Assembly: GCF_014644435.1 (NCBI RefSeq)
Contig: NZ_BMKR01000001.1
Span: 124,001 to 188,000 of the forward strand
Direction of reading: 5' to 3'
Length of the DNA stretch: 64,000 nt
From: Paenibacillus albidus
GTDB taxonomy: Bacteria > Bacillota > Bacilli > Paenibacillales > Paenibacillaceae
Below the pieces are notes generated by a model. It searched no databases. It was not told the DNA's origin and saw only the letters and a list, made by a program, of their open reading frames with translations. This document shows, in pieces, positions 1 to 8,801 of this stretch. Made by a program: the position numbers and the translations under genes. Within the stretch, counting starts at the first letter, position 1. Each line of letters opens with the position of its first letter.

Positions 1-10
1 CCACAACAGC

Positions 11-50
11 AGGGGTCCCGGCAGCCATTTTGCGGCTATCCGGGACCCCT
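11..50. repeat. GGGGTCCC-type hairpin downstream of ABC operon
   Basis: An 11-bp perfect inverted repeat (AGGGGTCCCGG at 11-21 against CCGGGACCCCT at 40-50) has an inner AGCC/GGCT stem. It lies 12 bp past the stop of the permease gene, where a terminator is expected, but there is no clear U-tract on either strand. The inner CAGCCATTTT core resembles the hairpins at 2874-2926 and 36099-36141, so it is probably a member of the same dispersed hairpin family. Confidence 0.6.
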
Positions 51-62
51 CTCGCTTATATA

Positions 63-818
63 TTACTGATTCCGCCATTTCATAAATTTGTAGTCCAGCA
101 GATCGACGAGCAGGAACAGCACAAACCCCACCAGACTGAACAGCATTATGCCCGCATACATCTCCGGATAGTCCAGCCTTAACCAGGCATCCATTATGAA
201 AAAGCCCATCCCGTGCTCCGTCCCGTAGATCTCCGTGAAAAACAGCACTGAAATCGCCGTGCCCAGAGAGATCCGGATCGTACTGAGGATTACCGATAAA
301 GCACCGGGCAAGGTCACATTCCAGAATTTCTGGGCAGCATTGGCACCGATGCTTGTCAGAACATCATAAGTGCTTGCGGGAATGGCCTTCACGCCATCCC
401 GTACCGAGATAATGACCTGAAAGAGCAGGATCAGCATAATCATCAGGATTTTGGAGGTTTCACCCAGCCCGAAGAACAACATTACCACTGGCAGCAGTGC
501 TATTTTGGGAACCGGATAGGTTAAATAGACAACCGGATCAAGCAGCCTGTTCCATAGCGGGGAGCGCCCCATCAGCAGGCCCACCAGCAGCCCGAGAACC
601 AAAGCAACCGCGACACCGGCAAAAATCCGCATCAGGCTGTAGCCTACATTCAGTGCAATATTCCCTGCCCCCAGCTCAAACATAGCCCGGTACACCGTCA
701 GAGGGCTGGGCAGAATCGGATGATTCATCAGTAAAAAGGCAAGATACCATATAACATTTATACCTGCAAAAACCAAGACCAGTCTGACAACCTGCTGCAA
801 AAGCCGTTTATTCACCAT
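63..818 (-). CDS. ABC transporter permease, SsuC/TauC type
   Basis: Inner-membrane subunit of an importer of the nitrate/sulfonate/taurine class. The 251-residue protein is typical in length. It has an N-terminal membrane segment and several further hydrophobic segments. The cytoplasmic loop around residues 145-165 (DVLTSIGANAAQKFWNVTLP) carries the family EAA-type contact for the ATPase (Gly then the ..LP ending). The ATG overlaps the end of the upstream ATPase gene by 7 bp, so the two are translationally coupled. It is the last gene of a three-gene operon ordered binding protein, ATPase, permease. The substrate cannot be read from sequence; sulfonates, pyrimidine-like thiamine precursors or related small organics are all possible for this class. 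Confidence 0.9.
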   Translation of the reverse strand: MVNKRLLQQVVRLVLVFAGINVIWYLAFLLMNHPILPSPLTVYRAMFELGAGNIALNVGYSLMRIFAGVAVALVLGLLVGLLMGRSPLWNRLLDPVVYLTYPVPKIALLPVVMLFFGLGETSKILMIMLILLFQVIISVRDGVKAIPASTYDVLTSIGANAAQKFWNVTLPGALSVILSTIRISLGTAISVLFFTEIYGTEHGMGFFIMDAWLRLDYPEMYAGIMLFSLVGFVLFLLVDLLDYKFMKWRNQ

Positions 819-1600
819 TTCTCCCGCATTACCTTTCTGATACGCTTCGTCTGTTCAAAAAAGTCCTCACTGCTGCGTTTATCCTCATGCTTCATCCCGA
901 ATACGGCCCGGTTATCGACAATATCGGGCGTCTCTTCTTTGCTTGCAGGCAAAATGATGATTTGTTGCCCCAGCAGAATCGCTTCCTCCACATCATGGGT
1001 CACAAATAAAGCTGTCACCGGATGAGCCAGCCAATGCTCCAGAAAAAGCACCTGGAGGGCTTCCCTCGTTATGGCATCGAGTGCGGAGAACGGCTCATCC
1101 AGTAGCAGAATGGTTGGCATAATCGCAAAAGCCCGGGCAATGGCCACCCTCTGCTGCTGGCCGCCGCTTAGAGAAAGCGGATAACGGCCGGCCAGCTCGG
1201 AGATCCCCATGGAGGTAAGCCAGCGCTGAATCCGGGACTCTACCTCCTGCTTATCCGAGATAGCGGGGCGGGCGATCCGGAGCGCCGTCCGGATGTTGGC
1301 CCGCACCGTTTTCCAGGGCAGCAGCCCATAGTTCTGCGGGACCAGCCCGATCAGCGTTTCTTTGTCCTGCACGGCTTTTCCGTTAAAAAGCAGCTGGCCC
1401 GCATAATCCGGCAGCAGACCGGCCACCGCCCGGAGCAAAGTGGACTTCCCGCTGCCGGAAGGACCGATCACGGTATAAATGCCATGCTCCGGCAAAATGA
1501 AATTCACCTTGCCCAGCGCAGGCTGCCCGTTGTTGTATTCGACCTGCAGGTCTTTGACGCAAAGACCGCTTGAGTTAACGTTAGTTTTTGAACTGGACAT
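812..1600 (-). CDS. ABC transporter ATP-binding protein, SsuB/TauB type
   Basis: Energises the permease encoded by the next gene. Walker A is GPSGSGKST near residues 47-55, the Q-loop is LVPQNYGLLPWKT near 87-99, the ABC signature is LSGGQQQRVAIARA near 144-157, Walker B is ILLLDEP near 164-170, and the switch histidine is in FVTHDVEEA near 198-206. All nucleotide-binding elements are intact, and 262 residues is normal. The LLPW segment after the Q-loop is typical of the sulfonate/taurine/nitrate branch. The start overlaps the 3' end of the binding-protein gene by 20 bp. Confidence 0.93.
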   Translation of the reverse strand: MSSSKTNVNSSGLCVKDLQVEYNNGQPALGKVNFILPEHGIYTVIGPSGSGKSTLLRAVAGLLPDYAGQLLFNGKAVQDKETLIGLVPQNYGLLPWKTVRANIRTALRIARPAISDKQEVESRIQRWLTSMGISELAGRYPLSLSGGQQQRVAIARAFAIMPTILLLDEPFSALDAITREALQVLFLEHWLAHPVTALFVTHDVEEAILLGQQIIILPASKEETPDIVDNRAVFGMKHEDKRSSEDFFEQTKRIRKVMREKW

Positions 1601-2606
1601 CGGAGATCACATCTTCAGCCACGATCGTTCGGGTCAGCAATCCTTTTTCACGTGCCCAGGCAAAAGCAGCTTCAACCTCTTTCACATCCACTTGGTGGGC
1701 GGGCACATAATCCGGAACTTTAATCTCGTCCTTCAACGTGTCGGGATAACCGACTTCTTGAATAATCAGATCGATATATTCCGCTTGGGGCTTCGATTTC
1801 ATATACGCCACAGCTTCGTCATATGCTGCATACATCGCCTGAATGGCTGCCGGCTTGGCATCAATGGCGCTTTGCGGGAAAGCCAGCACAAACGGATTCA
1901 CTCCCGCTGTAACTGTAGAGCTAAGCACGTTCAGGCCGGCTGTCCGGCCCATGGTCACATAAGGCTCGGGCAGGATCGCCGCATCTGCTTTGTTGTTCTT
2001 GAGCAGCTCCAGACGCGTAGGGATTTGCGGCACCTCGGTCACGTGGATATCTTCCTCCGTCATCCCCGCCTGCTTCAGCATCATGGCTACGGTGTACTGA
2101 GTGGAAGTGTTTTTGGATAAAATAACGGATTTGCCCTTCAGATCTTTCACTTCCCGGATTTCCGGATTTCCGGTCAACAGGTCGAATTCACCAAAGGTCG
2201 TGCTGGTAATTTTGACATCCAGACCTGCCTCGTTATAAATGGAAATCGCCACAAGGTCCGCACTGAGTCCGTCTACTTTGCCTGCCTGAAAGGCTACGTC
2301 GCGGTCTTTGGCGCTTTTGAAGGTCTGAATATTGAGCTTCACGCCATGCTTCTGGTCAAAGCCCTGTTCATGGGCAATGATGAAGGGGATGGCATCAATC
2401 GAAGGAAGGAGTCCAAGGGACAACACCGGAATATCGGCTGCCGATGTTTCGCCGGGAGCAGAGTTCTCCGGTACTGCCGCAGATGCTTCACCTGCCGCTT
2501 GAGTATTTGAGGAGCCCGCTTTGCCGCCGCAGCCTGTCGCAATGATTCCGGCAACGGCCAGGAGCATCATCATCAGCAGCATTTTGTTCATTTTTATTTT
2601 GTTCAT
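1581..2606 (-). CDS. ABC transporter substrate-binding lipoprotein, NMT1/SsuA type
   Basis: Extracellular solute receptor for the importer. The proposed ATG at 2606 follows GGAGG at about 11 bp and gives a lysine-containing N-terminus, a run of Met/Leu/Val, and the lipobox IATGC, as in a lipidated binding protein. A more 5' in-frame ATG (2624) would contain the Shine-Dalgarno sequence itself. The mature domain has the fold markers of the NMT1/SsuA family (LSLGLLPSIDAIPFIIAHEQ, an AGKVDGLSADLVA segment, and later LLKNNKADAAILPEPYVT). First gene of the operon. Its 5' flank (2607-2870) must hold the promoter; I recognised no riboswitch or clear operator there. Substrate unknown. Confidence 0.88.
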   Translation of the reverse strand: MNKIKMNKMLLMMMLLAVAGIIATGCGGKAGSSNTQAAGEASAAVPENSAPGETSAADIPVLSLGLLPSIDAIPFIIAHEQGFDQKHGVKLNIQTFKSAKDRDVAFQAGKVDGLSADLVAISIYNEAGLDVKITSTTFGEFDLLTGNPEIREVKDLKGKSVILSKNTSTQYTVAMMLKQAGMTEEDIHVTEVPQIPTRLELLKNNKADAAILPEPYVTMGRTAGLNVLSSTVTAGVNPFVLAFPQSAIDAKPAAIQAMYAAYDEAVAYMKSKPQAEYIDLIIQEVGYPDTLKDEIKVPDYVPAHQVDVKEVEAAFAWAREKGLLTRTIVAEDVISDVQFKN

Positions 2607-2873
2607 GAGTCTTCGTGCCTCCATATTCTTGTATGTAATTGTTCGAGCTGCCTGGCAGACTCTTGTTGTTCTTAAGCTCTACCTCCATTCCAGTGATATG
2701 ATCCACTGCCGCATGCGGATTGCTGTAAATTCCACAAAGTTTGCGCATTTATTCACAAAAGGGCATATTAAACGTCCCAGGTTTGCCCAGGCAGTATGAA
2801 GTCAATGCCATTTTACACCTATTGTTGTATTTTGTATATTTATAAATTGAAATAGTTCTGTAAAATAAAAAGA

Positions 2874-2926
2874 GGGTGTGTTCCATAAGCCATCAAAATG
2901 GCTGCCTGGGACACCCCTTGTTTTTT
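2874..2926. terminator. Bidirectional terminator hairpin, GGGTGTCCC family
   Basis: GGGTGT at 2874-2879 pairs with ACACCC at 2911-2916, and an inner AGCCAT/ATGGCT stem caps it. A T-run (2921-2926) follows on the plus strand, and on the minus strand the hairpin is followed by CTCTTTTTATTTT. Placed 57 bp past the gerC stop, it should end the germination operon. It shares its core with the hairpins at 11-50 and 36099-36141. Confidence 0.8.
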
Positions 2927-2982
2927 GAGTAGGATGGACGTGGTACTTGGGAGAATATAAGCGTCATAGGGTCCGTATAGGT

Positions 2983-4080
2983 CTAAATATATTTCCCGTA
3001 GTCCTTAATCTTCACCTTGACCCGGCAGTTAATCTTCACCCGGGGATAGACGTCTTTCCACTCCGTAGCCTTCCACCTTTTATAGCTTAAACTGTTGCGC
3101 ACATATTGCCCGATGCCCAGACTGTCCACTTTGTTGCGCTGCATGTCCTGAATCATTTTCTCTGCTCTGGCAGTGACATGAGCCGCTATATCTTCCTCCA
3201 GCTTTTTGCGCTGATCCGTATCCGTAAGATCTTCCTGCCCTGTGTATTCCAGTATAGAGCCCCGTACATTTACATGGATATCTGCACTGAAGCGCTCCCC
3301 TTCCAGGTGATGCACTTTCACTTTGCGCTTGCTTAAGAGGGAGCTGAACATCACAACCAGTTTTCGGCCTTCGACTTCACCCATATTAAGGGCAATTTCC
3401 CCTTGCTTCAGATTGTTCTTCATCAGTGCAAAGATCAGACCGTTTCGAGCCGGAATCCTCATCACATAACGGTCCTTATTAAATAAGGCAATCCCGTCGA
3501 TGGTCGCTTTTTCACCGGCATCTTTGACCATAGGCGCAACCGGATCGACCCCGTCGTCATTGTAGTCTCTGGAGAACTCGTACAGTGTCGCCTTAGGAAT
3601 GCTGTTTACGGAGGCTTCCTTTTCCAGCAGATGGTCGATATAACGGCCTGTGTCCAGATGGGATTTGTAGTTTTTGGACAGCAGCTCCCCGGCTCCGCCA
3701 TTGACAACAGTGACTTTGACACCAAGTGCAATGGACGGGTCACGCAACAAGGTATCAATATACCTGGCAAGCCCCGCCTTGGCTATACTTATGCCGAATA
3801 ATGTGTTGCGCATCTGCCCGCTGACTACGGTGAGGTCTGTTTCCCGGGAGAAAATTAGCCTCGCCTCTTTGATGCTGTCGTTCTCTGCGGTAAGCAGTTG
3901 TCTTTGAACGTCTGAGTCGGGTTCGATCACCGGAATACTCGATAGAACCCTGATTTTGTTATTCTCAAGCAGGTCATAGGCCGAGGTCTGAACTAGTGCC
4001 ATCTGCTCCAGAATACGCTCATCGCTCTCACAGCCGGCCAAGAGACAGATTACGACAACTATGGCTAACATTCTACGCAC
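2983..4080 (-). CDS. Ger(x)C family spore germination lipoprotein
   Basis: C subunit of a GerA-type germinant receptor in the inner spore membrane. The N-terminus MRRMLAIVVVICLLAGCESD is a lipoprotein signal with lipobox LAGC. The length (365) matches the family. The C-terminal region (EWKDVYPRVKINCRVKVKIK) is the conserved Ger(x)C end (..FP.. then V.V...I). Its start overlaps the gerB-type gene by 8 bp. Function is inferred from the family and the A-B-C gene order; the germinant cannot be predicted. It ends before the hairpin at 2874-2926. Confidence 0.92.
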   Translation of the reverse strand: MRRMLAIVVVICLLAGCESDERILEQMALVQTSAYDLLENNKIRVLSSIPVIEPDSDVQRQLLTAENDSIKEARLIFSRETDLTVVSGQMRNTLFGISIAKAGLARYIDTLLRDPSIALGVKVTVVNGGAGELLSKNYKSHLDTGRYIDHLLEKEASVNSIPKATLYEFSRDYNDDGVDPVAPMVKDAGEKATIDGIALFNKDRYVMRIPARNGLIFALMKNNLKQGEIALNMGEVEGRKLVVMFSSLLSKRKVKVHHLEGERFSADIHVNVRGSILEYTGQEDLTDTDQRKKLEEDIAAHVTARAEKMIQDMQRNKVDSLGIGQYVRNSLSYKRWKATEWKDVYPRVKINCRVKVKIKDYGKYI

Positions 4081-5155
4081 GGGACTCCCTCCCTTGTCTC
4101 TGAATAAGCAACACCAGAATCAGAACTATAGGTAAGCCGAAAGCTATCCCAATCGTTACGTAGCCCAAATTGGTAATCCAGCTTACTACCTCATCCAACG
4201 TTTTGGGGATAAAGGAAATGCAGTAGGACACGGTAATCAGGGTAATGGTCAGCCCTTTCTTTTTAATTCTCGGAAAGATTCTCATCACCGTAACCTCAGC
4301 CGCCCACCAGTACATAACAACTGTAATCAGGATAAGAAACAGAAAGAACCCATACAGTAAATTCTCCAGCCGTTCAATAAAGGGGAGCTGTATGTAAGCG
4401 AGTAAATCAAGCAGGGGATAAATCAGTTTTTTTAACTGGCCCCAGCTGAAGAATCCAAAGCAGATCAGCGACAGACTGAGATAATTCAGCGTTAATAAAG
4501 TGTTGCCCAACTGTATGGCGAGCATCGCTTTTTTCCGCTTATCTATGTAAGGAAAAAACAAGATAGACAGCTCGTATCCCAGATAAGCCGAATAAAGTTC
4601 GATTCCCCCCTTAATCTGATCATGGCCGCCTTGCAGCAGGAATGGAGTCAGACGCTCCCAGCGAAAGGAAGGGAAAAACCACAGCAGCAGTAAAGACATC
4701 CATATGGTCATCCAGAAGAACAGCGTGGCCGCTTTGGAGATGGTGTAAATGCCTTTAGCAAGCAGCAAATAAATGAGCACATCCACAGCCAGCTTAAAGA
4801 ACATCGGGTTCGTAGTCGGAAAGGAAATCATCTGAAACAAAAGAATGTATTTCTTGCCGATCATACATCCGAACATCAACCAGACGGAGGCCAGTGAGAC
4901 ATACACAGGATAAAGTATCAGCTTGGGGAGACTTTGTTCCAGTATCTCGAAGATCGGGCGCCCCCCACCCAGCTTGTAGACAAGTGCAATCAGGCCGATG
5001 TTGCCTGCAGACAGCAGATAACATACCAGCAAAAAGAGCCATCCGTTGGTTCCGAAATAATCGGCCAGCTGTCTCGGCAAGGTGAACACAACGATTCCGG
5101 CCTGGGTCGTGTACACCAGAATGGCAATATGGAAAGGCTGCAGTTTTTCCTTCAC
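4073..5155 (-). CDS. GerAB/ArcD/ProY family spore germination permease-like protein
   Basis: B subunit of the germinant receptor, an amino-acid-permease-like integral membrane protein (APC superfamily, Spore_permease). It has 360 residues with about ten hydrophobic segments and the family N-terminus (HIAILVYTTQAGIVVFTLPRQ). It lies 6 bp downstream of the GerA-type gene and overlaps gerC by 8 bp. In this family the B subunit is thought to bind or contribute to binding of the germinant. Confidence 0.92.
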   Translation of the reverse strand: MKEKLQPFHIAILVYTTQAGIVVFTLPRQLADYFGTNGWLFLLVCYLLSAGNIGLIALVYKLGGGRPIFEILEQSLPKLILYPVYVSLASVWLMFGCMIGKKYILLFQMISFPTTNPMFFKLAVDVLIYLLLAKGIYTISKAATLFFWMTIWMSLLLLWFFPSFRWERLTPFLLQGGHDQIKGGIELYSAYLGYELSILFFPYIDKRKKAMLAIQLGNTLLTLNYLSLSLICFGFFSWGQLKKLIYPLLDLLAYIQLPFIERLENLLYGFFLFLILITVVMYWWAAEVTVMRIFPRIKKKGLTITLITVSYCISFIPKTLDEVVSWITNLGYVTIGIAFGLPIVLILVLLIQRQGRESRA

Positions 5156-5161
5156 TAGGCT

Positions 5162-6582
5162 TCACTCCTGCTTTTTGTCGGTTTGCCTCGTTGAATTGGG
5201 CGTCTTGACCTGGGTAGGACGTTTGGTCAGCATGGAAAAGGGAGCGCGTATAAAAACGTCCTTCCAATCACTCGGCTTCATGGGGGCAAGCGGGATCATA
5301 TAGGATGCCTTCAAGCTCGTCAGGCCCGACAAATGGATAATGATCAGGGCTATCCCCATGACCAATCCCATATTGCCCCATGTTCCGGCAAGAATAATCA
5401 GACCGAATCGAATGAGGCGGATCGACGCGCTCATCATATAGCTGGGAATTACAAAGGAGGCAATCGCGGAAGTGGCCACCGCGATAATCAGGATATTACT
5501 GGTCAGTCCGGCCTGTACCGCAGCTTGCCCAATGACAATACCGCCAACGATCCCGATCGTTTGCCCGATTTTGGTAGGAAGACGCGCCCCCGCTTCCCGC
5601 AGCAGCTCAATCATGGTCTCCAGCAGCAGAGCCTCATAGACCGGAGGAAAAGGTACCCGACTTCTGGATTCGGCCAACGTCCGGAGAAGTGCTTCCGGAA
5701 CCATCTCATAATGAAAAGTAGTTACGGATACATACATGGCTGTAAACGTAACCGTAATGAGCAACGCCATGAACCTTAACATGCGGAGTGCCGTCCCCAG
5801 GGCCCAACGCTGGTAATAATCATCCGGGGAAGCAAAAAACTCAAAAAAGGCTGCCGGGGCGCTGACGACAATCGGACTGTTCTCCATAATGGTCAGAACC
5901 CTGCCGCTCATCAGTTTGGAAGCAGCAACATCGGGTCTTTCGGTGATCATAAATTGCGGGAACACGGAATTCGGACTATCCTCCAGGTACTGGGTAAGGA
6001 TGCTCCCGTCCAGGATCCCATCGGTTTCAATCCGCTGGACCCGCTTCCGCATCTCTTCCACGTGCTCCGGGTTGGCGATGTTCTGAATATAGAGAATATA
6101 GACCTTGCTCTTGGAAATCTCGCCGACAGAGCAGGGGATGATCTTCAAATGAGAGCTTTTGATTCTCCGCCGGATTAAAGACAGGTTGGTGGTGAGGGAC
6201 TCTACAAAAGAATCGTGGGGCCCTGTGATCACCGTTTCCGTCTCAGACTGCTGCACACTGCGCGATTCCGGGCTATAGAGATCAAGCAGATAGGTGCTTC
6301 CGTCGTGAAAAATGGCCACACCGCCATTGACAATACCTTCAATGACCTTTTTGGCATCAGTGACCAGCACCACCGGAGCTTGCCGCAGCAGTTCTTTCAC
6401 CTCATGCGGCCTGACATCTGTGAATGGCACCAGGATCTCACTGGCCAGCAGTTTGCTGTCAATGATAGAATCAAAATAGACAAGATCGGCCTCGATTCCC
6501 GATGCAGCAAGTCAACACATTGGTCAAATTCCTGCAAAACATACGGCAAGGTTGCCATTTCCTGAGCAGGAGCCGGTTCCAT
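5162..6582 (-). pseudogene. GerA-family spore germination protein, frameshifted near the 5' end
   Basis: A subunit of the germinant receptor. The intact downstream frame (from about 6510 to 5162) contains the soluble domain and the membrane domain (..PPVYEALLLETMIELLREAGARLP.., IGIVGGIVIGQAAVQAG). A start with a good Shine-Dalgarno (GGGGGGAAC, ATG at 6582) opens another frame, MEPAPAQEMATLPYVLQEFD.., which continues the family N-terminus up to about 6505. The homologous reading then continues in the other frame as AASGIEADLVYFDSIIDSKL, immediately after an in-frame TGA. One base appears to be missing at roughly 6505-6512. A GTG-initiated product from 6430 would lack the first ~50 residues and has no obvious ribosome site. 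Either a recently broken receptor or a sequencing error; there is no homopolymer at the site. Confidence 0.82.
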
Positions 6583-6620
6583 AAAAAGAGTTCCCCCCGC
6601 TTTCCCTGTTAAGATTCAGG

Positions 6621-6650
6621 TAGTATGCCCAGGAATTTCTTGAATATTAA
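6621..6650 (-). promoter_or_regulatory. Candidate SigG promoter of the germination operon
   Basis: On the minus strand TTAATA (6650-6645) is followed after 17 bp by CATACTA (6627-6621). The SigG consensus is TGMATA-N17/18-CATWNTA, so there is one clear mismatch. The position, about 40 bp upstream of the proposed ATG at 6582, and forespore expression of germinant receptors both fit. Confidence 0.6.
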
Positions 6651-6718
6651 GGGACATCACAAAAAAGCCTCCTCTGCCCCATCGGGCAAAAAGAGACTAT
6701 TAAGAAATGAACCACCTT

Positions 6719-7204
6719 TTATAGCAGCTCGAACCTTAGCTCCGGTCTGCTGTCCGCCGCTGGCCTTCCCGGTACCTGTTCCGCATACCCCAGCTCCAAT
6801 ACTCCTGCTATCCATTCATTGCCCAACACTCCAAAGGTTCCCGCACGTTGCCGGTCATATCTCCATTCGTTCAGGGTGCGCCTGATCCCCAGGCCCTTTT
6901 CAGGGGCCAGCAGCTCCAAATTCTGCATCAGACAGCTCACAGCGGCGAAATCCTCTTCCCGCTTGTAGCGGTCCGCTTCTTCCTTCATCACCACAATGAG
7001 ATAGGCCGGAGCCGGTTCCTGTAATCCCACCATACGGTCCGCGTTCCGGTGATCTACAAAAATAAAACGCCAGGGTTCTCTGAGCCCGTCATTCGGTGCC
7101 CATACAGCGTGATTGAGCAGCTCCAGCACAAGCTCCTGCGGTACCGGCTGATTGCGGAAACACACCGGGCCGGTTGCTTCCATGGCTAAATTGGCTAACA
7201 ACAT
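6719..7204 (-). CDS. Nitroreductase-family protein (second of a pair)
   Basis: FMN-dependent oxidoreductase fold. The family N-terminal region (QPVPQELVLELLNHAVWAPN then EPWRFIFVDH) and the ..GLGIRRTLNEW region are visible. The ATG at 7204 is preceded by AAAGGAG with 8 bp spacing; the ATG at 7222 would put this Shine-Dalgarno inside the gene. At about 161 residues it is short for the family. It follows the first nitroreductase gene by about 30 bp in the same operon, and the two proteins are paralogues with matching motifs. The typical N-terminal Arg-Arg-Ser-x-Arg motif is replaced (MEATGPVCFRNQPV), so FMN binding may differ. Substrate unknown. Confidence 0.8.
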   Translation of the reverse strand: MLLANLAMEATGPVCFRNQPVPQELVLELLNHAVWAPNDGLREPWRFIFVDHRNADRMVGLQEPAPAYLIVVMKEEADRYKREEDFAAVSCLMQNLELLAPEKGLGIRRTLNEWRYDRQRAGTFGVLGNEWIAGVLELGYAEQVPGRPAADSRPELRFELL

Positions 7205-7237
7205 CCTGTCCTCTCCTTTCATTCAGAATGACATGAC

Positions 7238-7813
7238 TTATCCCTGAAATACCGTCCATTTTTTCTCGGCAGGCGTTCTTTTGCGTCCTCTGGGCGCTTT
7301 GTTGTAATAACCCACATGAAGAATTCCAACGAACCTTTCATCCGCCCGCATGCCAATGCCTTGGAACAATCCTTCATTCTGGATCATCGCTTCCGTATCC
7401 CACAACATGCCAAGTCCCCGTTCCCAGCCGAGCAGCTGGAAGTTCTGCAGAATGCTGCAGACCGCCGCATAATTCCGTTCCGAGGCCAGGGGGTCCGGGC
7501 CTGTGCCGGCAAGCACAACGACATGGGCGGGAATGTCCATGAACCTCTTTTTGAACACCTCCAGCATCTTGTCCGGAATCAGCTTGCCCAGTCTGCTGTG
7601 AGACACAGTTTGCAGCATATAATCGGCCAGCCTTTTGCGCGACTCAGGGGTTCCGGCATACACACAACGCCAAGGCACACCGGCTGATGAGGGCAACAAT
7701 TGGACTGCAGTCTGCAGCAATTCCACCACCAGTTCCTCGGCTACAGGTGTGGAATTGAACTTGCGGATACTTCTACGTTCCCTGATTAACTCCGCCAGAC
7801 TCAAAGGGTTCAC
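7238..7813 (-). CDS. Nitroreductase-family protein (first of a pair)
   Basis: 191-residue FMN-type nitroreductase. RERRSIRKFNSTPV near residue 12 is the classic FMN-phosphate-binding start, followed by LLQTAVQLLPSSAGVPWRCV and, near the C-terminus, GILHVGYY. The predicted GTG overlaps the MarR stop codon, but AAGGAG lies almost against it; a TTG nine bases further (MSLAELIRERRS) has better spacing and may be the real start. Cotranscribed with the MarR regulator and with the second paralogue. Such enzymes reduce flavins, quinones or nitro-compounds; a Fur-like site at the operon promoter hints at an iron-related role (inference). Confidence 0.87.
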   Translation of the reverse strand: MNPLSLAELIRERRSIRKFNSTPVAEELVVELLQTAVQLLPSSAGVPWRCVYAGTPESRKRLADYMLQTVSHSRLGKLIPDKMLEVFKKRFMDIPAHVVVLAGTGPDPLASERNYAAVCSILQNFQLLGWERGLGMLWDTEAMIQNEGLFQGIGMRADERFVGILHVGYYNKAPRGRKRTPAEKKWTVFQG

Positions 7814-8307
7814 ACTCCTTCGGTTAATTTTCTTTCCAGTTCCATACTGTAATCCTGCAAAAAATTGCGTATGACCCCCAGTTCGCCGTCCGTGTATTTG
7901 TCCAGAAATCCGCAGAACCGCTCAGCCTCTACCTGATGCAGTTGTGTGTGCAGATCAAATAATTGCTTGCCCTGAGGAGTCAGCCGGAAGTAACTTTCCT
8001 TCTTGTTGTCATTCAATTGTGTACGCTCAACGAATCCTTCTTCCAGCAGCTTGCTGCCAATCTTCGTAATACTGGCTTTGGACAAATCCATCACCTCGGC
8101 AATGGCAGTACTATTAATGGGCTCATTCCGGCCAATACAATCAATCACGTGAATAGCGGTAATGTTCCGGGGAAGTCTGGTGATCGCTCTCCTTTCGGCA
8201 ATATCGAGTAATTGTTCAATTTCAATGTCCATATAAGCTTCATGCACATGCAGAAACCGGATGTACTGGTCATGCAATAGTTGTTTAAGCCTGTCCGCTG
8301 ATTCCAT
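7810..8307 (-). CDS. MarR-family transcriptional regulator
   Basis: 165-residue winged-helix repressor. The recognition part (NEPINSTAIAEVMDLSKASITKIGSKLLEEGFVERTQLNDNKKE) and the wing with DxR/K-like NDNKKESYFRLT are typical of MarR, followed by the C-terminal dimerisation helix. First gene of the operon with the two nitroreductases, so it probably controls its own operon. The ATG at 8307 follows AAGGAGC. The near-perfect 24-bp palindrome at 8382-8405 in its promoter is the obvious operator candidate. Confidence 0.92.
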   Translation of the reverse strand: MESADRLKQLLHDQYIRFLHVHEAYMDIEIEQLLDIAERRAITRLPRNITAIHVIDCIGRNEPINSTAIAEVMDLSKASITKIGSKLLEEGFVERTQLNDNKKESYFRLTPQGKQLFDLHTQLHQVEAERFCGFLDKYTDGELGVIRNFLQDYSMELERKLTEGV

Positions 8308-8381
8308 AGCTGAGTCGCTCCTTGTTTAATAGTAAATCGGTACAGGGCTATATCCATTGGGATTAGGATAAGACCCCGCAA

Positions 8382-8405
8382 ATATTGTTTACTAGTTAAC
8401 AATAT
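8382..8405. promoter_or_regulatory. Candidate MarR operator
   Basis: A 24-bp palindrome with arms ATATTGTTnACTAGTnAACAATAT has only one mismatched base pair. It overlaps the -10 box at 8401-8406 and the likely transcription start of the MarR operon, so binding would block RNA polymerase. Confidence 0.7.
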
Positions 8406-8429
8406 AGCATCATTGATAACAATTATCAA
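8401..8429 (-). promoter_or_regulatory. SigA promoter with overlapping Fur-like box
   Basis: On the minus strand TTGATA (8429-8424), 17 bp, TATATT (8406-8401) is a near-consensus SigA promoter. The sequence 8413-8429, TTGATAACAATTATCAA on the plus strand, has 7-bp arms TTGATAA/TTATCAA and matches the Fur-box pattern. It differs by one central base from the box in front of efeO (11445-11461). Confidence 0.68.
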
Positions 8430-8476
8430 CTGGAATAAAGCTGTGGTGAGCACGTGCCAGGGGCATGTCTATACGT

Positions 8477-8541
8477 TGCACTAAATACATCAAAAAGCCG
8501 TTTTGAGCCTTTCCAAAGCCATTCTGATGCAGTAAATACAG
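8477..8541. repeat. TGCAnTAAATACA palindrome pair, 51-bp pitch
   Basis: TGCACTAAATACAT at 8477 and TGCAGTAAATACAG at 8528 are 51 bp apart and match the four copies at 15656-15836. The rest of the gap 8430-8801 has no gene that I can support. It should hold the promoter of the gene at 8802; TACAAT at 8738-8743 is a possible -10. Confidence 0.55.
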
Positions 8542-8801
8542 CAGTTGCGTGCACATGTCAGGCAGTCCTGACGGCAAACGGGCCAGGCCCGGTATTGCAA
8601 ACTGGACTAAGCAGAAAATGTCCTTTTCCAGGAGACACTTTCTTCCCAGGAAAACACAACCCTTTTTAACACGCAATGTTCACAATTAAAACTGTCTTTT
8701 TCACGTGGACACACCTTTTAAAGAAACAATATCCATGCTACAATGAAAGCGTAAACAAATTAGTTCAAACCATGGATTCACCGCCAAGGAGGCTGGAAGA
8801 A

